Source of the DNA: Hyphomicrobiales bacterium
GTDB taxonomy: Bacteria > Pseudomonadota > Alphaproteobacteria > Rhizobiales > Xanthobacteraceae
Direction of reading: 5' to 3'
DNA: 64,000 nucleotides
NCBI GenBank assembly: GCA_017305535.1
Contig: JAFKKN010000011.1
Coordinates: forward strand, 1 to 64,000
Under the pieces are notes generated by a model that saw nothing but the letters and a program-made list of their open reading frames with translations, made no database searches and was not told where the DNA came from. Both the position numbers and the translations under genes were made by a program. Numbering within the stretch: the first letter of the stretch is position 1; the number at the start of each line of letters is the position of its first letter. This document shows positions 38,992-48,821 of this stretch, piece by piece.

Positions 38992-40197
38992 ATGAAGAAG
39001 CTGTTGATGTTGGGTGCCTGCTACGTTGCGAGCATAGGCGTTGCCGTGGCCCAAATGCCTGAAAAAAAATACGGCCCCGGCGTTACAGATACCGAGGTCA
39101 AGATCGGGCAGACTATGCCGTACAGCGGACCTGCATCCGCCTATAGCATCTTGGGTCTTGTTGAGCGGGCGTATTTCAATAACTTGAACGCCAAGGGCGG
39201 CATCAACGGCCGCAAAATCAACTTGATCTCCCTCGATGACGCCTATAGTCCGCCCAAGACCGTCGAGCAAACACGCAAGCTTGTCGAAAGCGACGAGGTT
39301 TTGCTGATCTATGGCAGCATTGGCACTCCCACAAATACAGCAGTCCATAAGTACCTGAATGGCAAGAAGGTCCCTCAGGTTCTGATATCTTCTGGCGGAA
39401 GCAAGTGGAATGATCTGAAGAATTTTCCGTGGACCATGGCCTTCTATCCTCCGTACGAGATGGAGGCTCGCATCTACGCAAAATACGTCCTTGAAAATAA
39501 GCCTGACGCGAAGATCGCAATTTTCTCGCAGAATGATGATCTGGGACGCGACTATCTAAAGGGATTTAAAGCGGGTTTGGGTAACAAGGCCAAGTCGATG
39601 ATTGTCGCGGAAGCGACCTATGACACGACTGAGCCCACCGTGGATTCGCAAATCATCAAGCTCAAAGCATCGGGTGCCGATCTTCTGTTCAACGTATCGA
39701 CTCCCAAGTTCGGAGCTCAAGCAATCAAGAGAGTGCATGAACTGGGTTGGAAGCCACTTACAATTCTCGCGAGCGTCGCAAGTTCCATCGATGGCACGCT
39801 AAAACCGGCAGGTCTTGAGGCGTCGCAGGGTCTTATAACGGCGCAGTATAGTAAGGCGCCAAGCGACCCGCTCTGGAAGGACGATCAGGCAATGAAGGAC
39901 TATTTCGCCTTCATGAAGGATAACGGTTTGGAGGCGCGCTCAACCGATAACAATGCCGTTGGCGGATACATCTCCGCGTACCTGATGCACAAGGTTCTGG
40001 AGGCGGCCGGAGACAATCTGACCAGAGAGAATATTATGAGCAAGGTTAAAAGTATCGATGAGAAGACGCTGCCTATGCTTCTGCCGGGAATTACCGCGAA
40101 GACGACTGATGATGATGTCAGTGTGTTCCATGGATTGCACCTTCTGAAATTCGAAGGTGAAAGCTGGGCATTATTTGGCGGCGTCATTACCGAATAG
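38992..40197 (+). CDS. ABC-type branched-chain amino acid-like binding protein (orphan)
   Basis: A 401-residue periplasmic binding protein with signal peptide MKKLLMLGACYVASIGVAVAQ. It belongs to the widespread LivK/BraC-type branch: VTDTEVKIGQTMPYSGPAS, NAKGGINGRKINLISLDDAY, FSQNDDLGRDYLKGFKAGL. It lacks the paired-cysteine motifs of the other three orphan binding proteins in this window. No permease genes accompany it. It leads an acyl-CoA ligase, SDR and kinase set on the same strand, 203 bp upstream of the ligase. GGAGAGAA precedes the ATG. Confidence 0.88.
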   Translation: MKKLLMLGACYVASIGVAVAQMPEKKYGPGVTDTEVKIGQTMPYSGPASAYSILGLVERAYFNNLNAKGGINGRKINLISLDDAYSPPKTVEQTRKLVESDEVLLIYGSIGTPTNTAVHKYLNGKKVPQVLISSGGSKWNDLKNFPWTMAFYPPYEMEARIYAKYVLENKPDAKIAIFSQNDDLGRDYLKGFKAGLGNKAKSMIVAEATYDTTEPTVDSQIIKLKASGADLLFNVSTPKFGAQAIKRVHELGWKPLTILASVASSIDGTLKPAGLEASQGLITAQYSKAPSDPLWKDDQAMKDYFAFMKDNGLEARSTDNNAVGGYISAYLMHKVLEAAGDNLTRENIMSKVKSIDEKTLPMLLPGITAKTTDDDVSVFHGLHLLKFEGESWALFGGVITE

Positions 40198-40400
40198 GGA
40201 GAGTGAGCTGTTAGGGTGGAGATTGTCAGGAGCCCGCGGGCGGTTGCGTAATTGGCGACCCAACGCGACCTGCACTCCACCTGGCTTGCGCTGCGGAGGC
40301 GAGGGGCGGTTTCGCACTTTGCCAAAGCTAGCATGAGGAGAAGGGCCGGACCCGAACCTCGGATAGGGCGGCCTTGAAAAGTCGTTGTGCAGGATTCGAT

Positions 40401-42116
40401 ATGAGCCGCCCTCAGAATAGCTTTTGGCCAGACGGTGTTCCGGAAACGATAGAGCCGCCGGGAAGTTCGCTTTTTTCAAACCTTGTGAACAGTGCTAATC
40501 GCCAGCCGGATAAGGCGGCGCTGTACTTCATGGGCCGAACATACTCCTACGGAGAACTTCTTCAGGCAGCCGAGCGAATGGCTGCGCGCCTGTGGAAACT
40601 GGGCGTTCAGCCTGGAGACCGCGTCGTCGTTAATATGCAGAATTGTCCGCAGCTCATCATTGCACATTTTGCTGTCTTCAGGGCGAACGCGATTGTCGTG
40701 CCTGTCAATCCGATGAGTCGAGCCGATGAGCTTTTGCACTACATCGTAGACTCGGGTTCCAGGGTGGTGATTGCATCCGCGGATGTAGCCGAGCAGGTGG
40801 CGGCGGCAGACGAGAAACTAGGGCATCCCAATAAACTGCGATCGATGATCGTGACGCGATATACCGACGCCTTTGATCCAGATGGGAAAGATGTGCCTGT
40901 AACGCCTCCAGCCTGGAAAAGCTGGCTCTATGCTGAGCCGGAGCTGCCACGTTTGACCGCAGGCGACGTGATGTCCTGGTCGGAAGCCGTCGACAACCAA
41001 CTACCGTTGCCGGAAATCAGAATCGCAGCGAACGATCTCGCGATACTTCCCTACACTAGCGGTACGACGGGCGCGCCGAAGGGATGCATGCACCCTCATC
41101 GCACTGTCAATTTCAATGCTATGGGAATGGCCATCTGGACCCGTGTCGCCGCGGAGTCCGTATGCCTGGTTGCGGCGCCCATGTTCCATGTCACTGGAAT
41201 GATCTCCGTGATGCAGGCGAGCATCTTTGCGGGTGCATCGATGGTGCTGATGCCGAGGTGGGATAGGCAGGCCGCGGGTGCTCTGATTTCGCAATTCCGG
41301 GTGACGCATTGGATAAACGTCCCCACCATGGTGGTTGATTTGCTGTCTTGTCCGGATATCGCATCGATGGATCTGAGCAGCCTGCGGTTTATTGGTGGCG
41401 GAGGCGCGGCAATGCCGCAAGCCGTAGCACAGAAGCTGCTGGAGCAATTCGGTCTCAAGTATTGCGAGGGTTATGGTCTTACCGAGGCTGCGGCTGCAAC
41501 GCACTTCAATCCATTAGATCGTCCCAAGCAGCAATGTATGGGCATCCCTTATATCGGTTGCGACGCTAGAATTATCGATCCGGAGCGGCGTGACGAACTT
41601 CCCGCAGGAGAACAGGGCGAGATTGTGATCCACGGGCCATTCCTGTTTCAGGGATACTGGGGTCAGGCCGATGCCACGAGCGATATCCTGATCGACATTG
41701 ATGGTCGTTCGTTCCTCCGAACTGGTGACCTCGGTTACGTGGACGAAGACGGGTATTTTTACCTGACGGATCGTCTCAAGCGTATGATCAATGCGTCCGG
41801 GTTCAAGGTGTGGCCGGCGGAAGTCGAAACCCTCATGTTCCGTCACCCCGCTATTCAGGAGGCGTGCGTTGTTAGTCGCCACGACGATTACAGGGGAGAA
41901 TCCGTAAAGGCGTTCGTCGTCCTGCGGTCATCTCACTCAGGAGAGGTGACAGAGAAAGACATCATAGGCTGGTGCCGCGAGAATATGGCGGTTTACAAGG
42001 CGCCGTCATCGATCGAGTTCTTGGACGTCTTGCCGAAAACCGCGAGCGGAAAAGTACTGTGGCGCCTGTTGCAGGAGCGCGAGGATCGCACTCGATCCGA
42101 GGCAATTCGTCAATGA
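40401..42116 (+). CDS. AMP-forming acyl-CoA ligase
   Basis: A 571-residue ANL-family ligase of normal length. Its P-loop is LPYTSGTTGAPKG (about 218-230), followed by YCEGYGLTEAAAATH, RTGDLGYVDEDGYFYLTDR, LKRMINASGFKVWP and the catalytic-lysine region LPKTASGKVLWR. It activates a carboxylic acid, probably medium- or branched-chain, imported with the preceding binding protein. ATG 40401 is preferred to the TTG/other upstream in-frame starts because the conserved part begins right after it. Confidence 0.88.
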   Translation: MSRPQNSFWPDGVPETIEPPGSSLFSNLVNSANRQPDKAALYFMGRTYSYGELLQAAERMAARLWKLGVQPGDRVVVNMQNCPQLIIAHFAVFRANAIVVPVNPMSRADELLHYIVDSGSRVVIASADVAEQVAAADEKLGHPNKLRSMIVTRYTDAFDPDGKDVPVTPPAWKSWLYAEPELPRLTAGDVMSWSEAVDNQLPLPEIRIAANDLAILPYTSGTTGAPKGCMHPHRTVNFNAMGMAIWTRVAAESVCLVAAPMFHVTGMISVMQASIFAGASMVLMPRWDRQAAGALISQFRVTHWINVPTMVVDLLSCPDIASMDLSSLRFIGGGGAAMPQAVAQKLLEQFGLKYCEGYGLTEAAAATHFNPLDRPKQQCMGIPYIGCDARIIDPERRDELPAGEQGEIVIHGPFLFQGYWGQADATSDILIDIDGRSFLRTGDLGYVDEDGYFYLTDRLKRMINASGFKVWPAEVETLMFRHPAIQEACVVSRHDDYRGESVKAFVVLRSSHSGEVTEKDIIGWCRENMAVYKAPSSIEFLDVLPKTASGKVLWRLLQEREDRTRSEAIRQ

Positions 42117-42352
42117 TGTGAATCGCGGACGGTTGTGCCGGCGAACCGATCGCATTGATTTCGTGGCGGTGACCAATCGTTTGGAGAAACCGGGTCGAGA
42201 CGCCCTGCGAGCAGCTCTACAGACCGCTGGAATTACCGGTGCTTTGAAAGAGCGGGATCGAGTCAATGTCATCGTGTTCAGCGACGGGAGCTCCAACGCT
42301 GAAATGTTCCGCAGGTCCGGTCGGTAGCAACAGGATGGAATGAGGTTATTCG

Positions 42353-43108
42353 ATGAGAACGAGTTTGTTCGACCTTGATGGAAAGGTGGCACTCGTCACC
42401 GGTGGTAGCCGGGGCCTCGGTCTGCAAATGGTTCGTGCTTTCGCCAAGAACGGCGCGGATATGATTATTGCCAGTCGTAAGCTGGATGCTTGTGAAGAAG
42501 CTGCCAGGGAAGTTCGTGGGCTTGGACGGCGCGCGCTGGCCCATTCCGCTCACATTGGAAAATGGTCTGAGATCGACGGTCTGATTGACGCCGCCTACGA
42601 AACATTCGGTCGAATCGACATTCTCGTCAACAACGCAGGTATGTCGCCGCGTATTCCATCGCATGAGATGCCGGAGACGCTTTTCGACAGCGTAATGAAC
42701 CTGAACTTCAAGGGACCTTTCTATCTGAGCGCACAGGTTGCCAAACGCATGATGGACGGCGACGGTGGCGTCATTATCAACATTTCCTCGAGCGGTGCCC
42801 TCGTGCCCTTGCCGGAGGTGGTTCCTTATAGCGGAGCTAAAGCGGCACTGAACGCCATGACTGTCAGCTTTGCACACGAGTACGGGCCCAAGGTGCGGGT
42901 CAACGCGATTTCGGTCGGACCGTTTCTTACCGATATCGCCAAGGGATGGACGCCGGAGGCTCGCGAACGATCCAATAATGCGCTCGGCCGACCGGCCCGA
43001 CCGGAAGAAATAATCACCACGGCCCTTTATCTTGCCAGCCCAGCTTCTTCGTTCACCACAGCCGCAATAATTCGCGTTGACGGTGGGATGACGGAAGAAA
43101 CTCCTTAA
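42353..43108 (+). CDS. Short-chain dehydrogenase/reductase (classical SDR)
   Basis: A 251-residue SDR with all key motifs: TGGSRGLG (about 15-22) for nucleotide binding, NNAG (about 92-95), catalytic Ser in NISSSGAL and YSGAK (Tyr/Lys). It is similar to gluconate 5-dehydrogenase/3-oxoacyl-type SDRs; the Arg after the glycine loop region (ASRKLD) favours NADP(H). Its place between an acyl-CoA ligase and an APH-type kinase gene suggests oxidation of a hydroxyacyl-CoA. Confidence 0.9.
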   Translation: MRTSLFDLDGKVALVTGGSRGLGLQMVRAFAKNGADMIIASRKLDACEEAAREVRGLGRRALAHSAHIGKWSEIDGLIDAAYETFGRIDILVNNAGMSPRIPSHEMPETLFDSVMNLNFKGPFYLSAQVAKRMMDGDGGVIINISSSGALVPLPEVVPYSGAKAALNAMTVSFAHEYGPKVRVNAISVGPFLTDIAKGWTPEARERSNNALGRPARPEEIITTALYLASPASSFTTAAIIRVDGGMTEETP

Positions 43109-43349
43109 CGTCGCAGAACGTAAGGTTGCGCGCACTTGCCGCTATTCCGTTCAGTTTCTGAATCTATGATGCTTCGATAAATTTCGAACATACCGACAGG
43201 GCAAAGGCATCGATTCGGGCTATTCTTCCAGAAACGACAACCCTCACTCGGTTGAAGATTGCCTGGAGTTGCGGTCTCTGACCGCAGCCCCCGGAATCTC
43301 ATCTGCCGGTCGATGCCACCGCCAGCTAGTGATGCCAGGAAAACTCATC

Positions 43350-44396
43350 ATGATCGATATCGAACGGTTTTCAGGTTATGACATCCCGAATGTCGAAAAC
43401 TGGATTGAACACAATATCAAGAGTTTGAAATGCCCTCTGACCTGGAAGCGCCTTGAGGGTGGCCACTCGAATTTGACCTGCATGATCGATGATGCACGGG
43501 GTAACAAGGCGGTAATTCGCCGCCCACCGCTCGGGGAGCTCCTGCCCAAAGCACACGATATGAGCCGCGAGTGGAAGATAATCAGCGCGCTTGGCCCGAC
43601 CTCGGTGCCTGTACCGGAAGCGCTTGGCTTTTGTGGGGACAAGAGCGTCACCGGAGCTTGGTTTTATGTCATGGGCTACGTCCACGGTAACCCCCTCTAT
43701 ACATCCGATCAAACCCTGCGTTGGATACCCGAGCATCAACGTATCAGGTTGGCGCATTCTTTCATTGATGTATTGGCCGATATCCATGCTGTCGATCCCG
43801 ACGTCGTGGGTCTGGGTGATTTGGGCAAGAGGGATAGCTACATCGGCCGACAGTTACGGACCTGGTACCAGTCGTGGACGTCTTCGATCGATTCCGCCAA
43901 ATTTGATGACGCCCGATCCCACACATTGCAGAAATTCTTCCTGGAGAATCTGCCGGTTCAGAGTTCGGCGCGGATTGTTCACGGTGACTATGGTCTTCAC
44001 AACACCCTTATCGGACCAGACTGCACAATCGTCGCGGTAGTCGATTGGGAGATTTCCACTCTCGGCGACCCACTGGCCGATCTCGCATATGCGCTCAACT
44101 GGTGGTCCGATCCCACCGATCAGGTGAAGCCCGATCCCAAAGCCGCGACCTCCGTACCTGGATTTCCGACGCGCCATGAACTGGCAGCGCGCTATGCGGC
44201 TCGAACTGGTCGAGATTTGTCAAATCTCGACTATTATATCGGCTTCAATCGCTGGAAGACCGCAGCGATTCTCCATGGGGTTTATGCACGTTACGCAGCC
44301 GGCAAGAAGAGCGCGGAAGGTGTCGATCTTGGCGTGATGCGCAGCCGTATCGAAAAGAACCTTCAACTGGCCGTAGAAGCCGTCGCCAGACTGTAG
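43350..44396 (+). CDS. APH-like phosphotransferase (ACAD10/11-type kinase domain)
   Basis: A 348-residue protein of the aminoglycoside phosphotransferase fold. Visible motifs are GGHSNLTCMIDD (glycine loop), the lysine region RRPPLGELLP, the catalytic loop IVHGDYGLHNTLI (HGDxxxxN) and the metal-binding VVDWEISTLGDPLADLA. Such proteins occur beside acyl-CoA dehydrogenases and ligases. The kinase domain of human ACAD10/11 phosphorylates 4-hydroxyacyl-CoAs, so a hydroxy-acid pathway is a reasonable inference. Start 43350 has AGGA upstream; Met codons at 43332 and 43269 are in frame. Confidence 0.87.
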   Translation: MIDIERFSGYDIPNVENWIEHNIKSLKCPLTWKRLEGGHSNLTCMIDDARGNKAVIRRPPLGELLPKAHDMSREWKIISALGPTSVPVPEALGFCGDKSVTGAWFYVMGYVHGNPLYTSDQTLRWIPEHQRIRLAHSFIDVLADIHAVDPDVVGLGDLGKRDSYIGRQLRTWYQSWTSSIDSAKFDDARSHTLQKFFLENLPVQSSARIVHGDYGLHNTLIGPDCTIVAVVDWEISTLGDPLADLAYALNWWSDPTDQVKPDPKAATSVPGFPTRHELAARYAARTGRDLSNLDYYIGFNRWKTAAILHGVYARYAAGKKSAEGVDLGVMRSRIEKNLQLAVEAVARL

Positions 44397-45003
44397 TGCG
44401 AGCAAGCGTTCCCAGGTTGGACAGGCGATATCGGGAGGTGTCTCGACTTCCATGGCATAGACCTTTTCAGGGGGCGCCGTCGACAGTCGAGCGCGGTCAG
44501 TCGGTGTTGTAAGGCGAGACCGCAATTAAATAGTGCAGGATTGCATGTTCGCCTTCGTCGAGCAGGTGGTTTGCCCTGCATCGCGAGTCCGAGAGCTTTT
44601 CGGGCGGTCCGAGCCGATCCTCTGTCCTTGATTGCAATGCCAAGATTGCTCTGGCGTGCTGAAGCTGTGTCTATCTCGGGATCATCCCAATCGCGAACTT
44701 GTCGAGCGTCGCGCAATGCCATCACGACCTGGCAAACCTGCATCCGCATGCAGGTCGATTTGATCGGCCGGTGGCATCTCGAGGCGGCGGTCACACTATT
44801 TTATGAGATGGGATGAGGTTTTCGTTGATGAAAGCTGAAGCGATGGCCAGTTCCTTGAAATATGACTCGGGATTCTTCCGCCAACGCGCGGAATTGACGA
44901 TCAGATAACGTTACAATAACGCTCCGGTACCCCACGCAAACTTATTCAACTGGCAGCGATAGCCGCTTTGTGCGGCAGCATTTTTGCGCGTGGGGGATTG
45001 CTC
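44397..45003. other. Intergenic region, probably degenerate
   Basis: Minus-strand frames such as 44363-44794 are open but have no recognisable family and no ribosome-binding site, and they overlap the kinase gene's 3' end. I see no tRNA, repeat or insertion-sequence end. Confidence 0.35.
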
Positions 45004-45315
45004 ATGACGTTGATCAATGTCGTTGGATTGGGTGAGCGTGCCCGCATTGCATGGCTGTTGTCTACAACCATGCTGACCGGGTTTGTGTTTGCAATTCCGA
45101 CCGTAAGCGGCCATGGGCAAACCATCGTCGGTCAGGGGACCTTGGTAGTGAGTTCTGATGCGCAGCCCGGTGGTGATTCCGTCATTGTCGACAACAGCGC
45201 GAATCTTAATGCCGCGCTACAGATCAATGCCGGTGTCACCATCGGCAACGAAATTCATATCAACAACCAAGGTATCCTGAGCAAACGCGGGCACCATTTC
45301 GCGGGGCGCCAATGA
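45004..45315 (+). pseudogene. Autotransporter N-terminal fragment
   Basis: From ATG 45004 the frame encodes a long signal-like N-terminus (with IAWLLSTTMLTGFVFAIPTV) and then low-complexity repeats of the kind that begin an adhesin passenger (VDNSANLNAALQINAGVTIG, NEIHINNQGI). The frame stops after about 103 codons in unrelated sequence, and no beta-barrel domain follows. The design matches the N-terminal part of large autotransporters such as the one whose tail opens this window. It is most simply a truncated gene. Confidence 0.5.
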
Positions 45316-45928
45316 CGACATCGCGATGCAGCAATGGCTCGTTCGCTGAAGTGAATGTTTGGCCCGTCAACGGGGCGAGCGATTGCAGTGACACGTCTGT
45401 TTCACTGGTCTTGCTGTGATCCTCATGCACGATGTGCGGGACATCGCGGACATCAGGAAACCGACCGGGCGTCAGAATTCGTGCCATTGCTGGCCGGACA
45501 CTCCAGCCGGTTGGTTAGCCTTTCGCAGCTCGGAACCGGCATCGACATCGGCCGCGAGGCGGGGCAGCATTACGTCGAATTGCTCGAACAGGTACTCCTG
45601 CTCGGACCCGTGGGAATGTCCTGCGGCGCGTATTTGAATTTTTGTGTTAATCAAACTCATCGGAACAGGACGGAGGCGCAACGCGTCGAGACCTGCCGAA
45701 GTGGATATCGGGAGAGCCTGTCGGTGCGCTGGCTATGTCAGGATTCGGGCGACTTCGTTTCGTGCTGAACGGTACCAAGATGAGACTCAGCAACGGGCCG
45801 GATTCACTGAAACTATACCAGATATTCGGAAGACCCCCGAATTGTGACGTTCGTCCCTCCTAGATCGCTGCGCCATATGCTAACGGGTTGGCTGCATGAT
45901 CGCATATTAGCGTTTTGGTCGGGGATCG
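45316..45928. other. Intergenic region of unclear content
   Basis: Minus-strand frames at 45260-45487 and 45472-45681 have protein-like composition (IVHEDHSKTSETDVSLQSL, EYLFEQFDVMLPRLAADVD) and together might be a frameshifted gene, but I do not recognise the family. The sequence just before 45929 must contain the promoter of the GGDEF-EAL gene. Confidence 0.3.
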
Positions 45929-48481
45929 ATGGCCGTTCGCAGACTGTCGCAAGAGCAGGTCGCCACGCGAGTAGCACGTCTCCGCTGGCACGAGGAACGC
46001 TTGCTGCGGCGCGCCATCAGGCTGGCCCGCATGGGTTATTGGGAATCGGAGAGTCCTGACGCGACCAGTTTCTGGATATCGCCTGAACTCGCCGCCTTCT
46101 ACGAATTCGAGACCGCCGACGGTTTCATTCCAATCGCCACGGTACGCGAATGTTACCTGCCCGAAAGCCGAGAGGTTCTGGCGGCGCATTACGCGGCCTG
46201 TTGGGCCGGGGGGCGGCCTTATGCAGTGAACACGCGGCTCCGCAGGTTCGATGGCAGCCTGCTCGACTGCGTGGTGCATGGCGAGCCGGAATTCGATACG
46301 CACGGTCGGGTCCAGCGCGTGTCCGGCATTGTTCGCGACGTCACGGAGGAGACCTCCGCGTTGCGGCGCCTGGCGGAGAGCGAGCAGCGGCTGGCCGATT
46401 TCGTCAGCACTGCCTCGGACTGGTGTTGGGAGAGCGACGCTACTCATCGGCTGCTGCCTTATCGCCAGTCGCTTGTGGGCAATGCAGCCTTTCAGTCAGT
46501 GGCGGCCGGCGGGCGGGCGCGTTGGGAGCTCGCCTATGCGCCCGAGGACGCCGACGCCATGGCACGGCATCGGGCCGACATGGAAGCTCACCGTCCTTTC
46601 CGTGACTTCACTTATACGCTGATCGGTCAGGACGGATCGCGGATCAGCATCCGCACCAACGGCAAGCCTATCTTCGCTGAGGACGGCACGTTCCTCGGCT
46701 ATCGTGGCACCTCCAGCGACATCACCGAGTTGAGGGCGGCGGAAGCCAAGCTCGACGAGCGCACTCGGGCTCTGCAAGAGGCGCATCGGCTCGGCAAGAT
46801 CGGCACGTGGAGCTACCGGCTGGACACCGGCCGTTCGGTGTGGGCGCTCGAGCTTTACCAGCTTCTCGGTCTCGACCCCAACACGTTCGAGCCGAGTCAC
46901 GACAGCACCAAACCCTACTTCCTCGGTGACGATGCCGCGCGTTTCCTGGAATTGCAGAAACGGGTCCTCCGCACCCATGGGACCGAGGCTATCGATCTGC
47001 GTATCCAGCATCCGGATGGCACGCTCCAAGATCTGGCGGTTATCTGCAAGGCGGATATCGCCCATGATCGGGTCATTGGCATCATAGGCACGGTGCAGGA
47101 CGTCACCGAGCGCAAGAAGGCCGAGCGCCAGCTCGAACTGCTGGCCTACAGCGATCCGTTGACCGGCCTTGCCAACCGCGCGTTGTTCAAACGCCAACTT
47201 GCCGCTCTGATCGAGGGGCGCGCGGTGGGGAGCCAAGGCGGTGCGCTGCTCCTCATCGACCTCGATCGCTTCAAAGAGGTCAACGATTCCCTTGGCCATG
47301 CCGCCGGCGACGAATTGTTGATCCGGGTGGCGGCTGCGCTACGGTTGGAACTGGGGCCGCGGGCCTTCATTGCCCGGCTCGGAGGCGACGAATTCGCTGT
47401 GCTGGCAGAAGAATGCGGCATGTCCGACGCCGCGCTGACCGGACTTGCCGACCGGCTCATTGCTAGGCTGTCCGGCCCCGTCGATCTCACCGAGGGTGAG
47501 GCCTTTATCGGCGCCACCATCGGCATTGCCCGTCTGCCGGAGCATGGGACTACGGCAGAGACTGCCATGCGCAACGCGGATTTGGCGCTCTACATGGCCA
47601 AGGAGGCCGGCCGCGGCCGGGCGCAACTGTTCGAGCCGATCTATGCCCAGACGGTCGAGCAGAGGCTTGATCTCGGGCGGCATTTGCGTCGCGCCGTGGA
47701 GACCGGCACGCTTCAGGCCCATTACCAGCCGCAGGTGGATTTGAGGACGGGGCAAGTCACCGGTTTTGAGGCGCTGCTGCGTTGGACCCATCCCGAGCGT
47801 GGGCCAATCTCGCCGGCGGAATTCATCCCCATCGCCGAAAGCTCCGGGCTCATCGTCGATCTCGGCCTGTGGGTGCTGCGCGAGGCCTGCCGGCAGGGGC
47901 GCACGTGGCTGGATGCCGGGCTGCCACCGCGCTCCGTCTCGGTCAATGTCTCGCCGGCCCAGATCTGGAGCATGGATTTTGAAACGGCGGTTTCGGCCGT
48001 GCTGGGGGAGACCGGCTTTCCGGCGGAACTGCTCTGTCTGGAACTGACCGAGAGCCTGTTCGTGGACCATACCGAGCAGCGGATCAGCCACACGCTGACG
48101 GCGCTATCACGGCTCGGCGTCCGGCTCGCGCTGGACGATTTTGGGTCGGGCTATTCCTCGCTCGGCTATCTCACGCGTCTGCCCTTCGACCGGTTGAAGG
48201 TGGATCGCGCCTTCGTGGACGGCATTTCCACGGCGCCGGAGAAGCGCAAGCTGCTCGGCGGCATCATCGCTCTGTCGCGCGGACTGGGCATGACGGTGGT
48301 AGCGGAGGGGGCCGAACTGCCGGCCGAGGCGGACGTGCTCGGCGAACTCGATTGCGATCTGGTGCAGGGCTTCGTCTTTTCCCGGCCTGTCGCTCCTGAC
48401 GAGGCGCCGCTGGTGGCCGCCGGCATCGAGCGCGAGATGTGCCGGATGCAGCCTATCCGTCGTCAGACAATTTGCGATTGA
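45929..48481 (+). CDS. PAS-GGDEF-EAL protein (bifunctional c-di-GMP enzyme)
   Basis: The 850-residue protein makes and/or degrades cyclic di-GMP. Three PAS/PAC sensor modules occupy roughly 30-150, 155-270 and 275-395 (each ends in a VRDVTEE, SDITELR or VQDVTERK type PAC end). The GGDEF domain (about 400-560) has an intact RLGGDEFAVL active site and LIDLDRFKEVNDSLGH. The EAL domain (about 575-825) has FEALLRW, ELTESLF, DDFGSGYSSLGYL and QGFVFSRP. Both active sites look intact, so net activity cannot be told. It has no membrane segment, so it senses cytoplasmic signals. Confidence 0.95.
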   Translation: MAVRRLSQEQVATRVARLRWHEERLLRRAIRLARMGYWESESPDATSFWISPELAAFYEFETADGFIPIATVRECYLPESREVLAAHYAACWAGGRPYAVNTRLRRFDGSLLDCVVHGEPEFDTHGRVQRVSGIVRDVTEETSALRRLAESEQRLADFVSTASDWCWESDATHRLLPYRQSLVGNAAFQSVAAGGRARWELAYAPEDADAMARHRADMEAHRPFRDFTYTLIGQDGSRISIRTNGKPIFAEDGTFLGYRGTSSDITELRAAEAKLDERTRALQEAHRLGKIGTWSYRLDTGRSVWALELYQLLGLDPNTFEPSHDSTKPYFLGDDAARFLELQKRVLRTHGTEAIDLRIQHPDGTLQDLAVICKADIAHDRVIGIIGTVQDVTERKKAERQLELLAYSDPLTGLANRALFKRQLAALIEGRAVGSQGGALLLIDLDRFKEVNDSLGHAAGDELLIRVAAALRLELGPRAFIARLGGDEFAVLAEECGMSDAALTGLADRLIARLSGPVDLTEGEAFIGATIGIARLPEHGTTAETAMRNADLALYMAKEAGRGRAQLFEPIYAQTVEQRLDLGRHLRRAVETGTLQAHYQPQVDLRTGQVTGFEALLRWTHPERGPISPAEFIPIAESSGLIVDLGLWVLREACRQGRTWLDAGLPPRSVSVNVSPAQIWSMDFETAVSAVLGETGFPAELLCLELTESLFVDHTEQRISHTLTALSRLGVRLALDDFGSGYSSLGYLTRLPFDRLKVDRAFVDGISTAPEKRKLLGGIIALSRGLGMTVVAEGAELPAEADVLGELDCDLVQGFVFSRPVAPDEAPLVAAGIEREMCRMQPIRRQTICD

Positions 48482-48739
48482 TCTGACGTTTCCAGACGAG
48501 CGTTAAATCGCCGGCTCATTCTCTCGACTTCAGCGCATCGGCATCAACGCCACCAACGCGACGGCGGGCGGGCAATCCGTTCATGAGCGTGCGGAGCAGG
48601 CCTGACTTCGTGCGACCGAAGATCATCAAGAGGGAATCCGGATCACCGAGAAGCGGCGGATTCCCGATTCCAAAGGCAGATAAATCCGGAACCGATTGAA
48701 GCAGAGGGTGCGTCTCCGACGCCCGCGCATTGGCGTCGC
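48482..48739. other. Intergenic region upstream of the monooxygenase promoter
   Basis: A minus-strand frame of 76 codons (48516-48746) ends its 5' side at the operator described next. It has no recognised domain and I do not call it a gene. Nothing else is seen. Confidence 0.35.
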
Positions 48740-48780
48740 TTGACATATACTGTTTAGTATATTTTTATATCCACAAGAAT
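48740..48780 (+). promoter_or_regulatory. Promoter and tandem ATACY-N4-RGTAT operator of the monooxygenase gene
   Basis: TTGACA (48740-48745) and TTTTAT (48763-48768) form a -35/-10 pair with a 17-bp spacer. A perfect palindrome ATACT-GTTT-AGTAT (48747-48760; it extends outwards to ATATACT/AGTATAT) fills the spacer. A weaker copy, ATATC-CACA-AGAAT, begins exactly 20 bp further at 48767. Repressor binding here would block RNA polymerase. The same arrangement occurs near 51.4, 54.6 and 57.9 kb. Confidence 0.7.
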
Positions 48781-48821
48781 ATAAACGCCGCCGACCGCGG
48801 AACCGTCAACGAGGACTGAAA

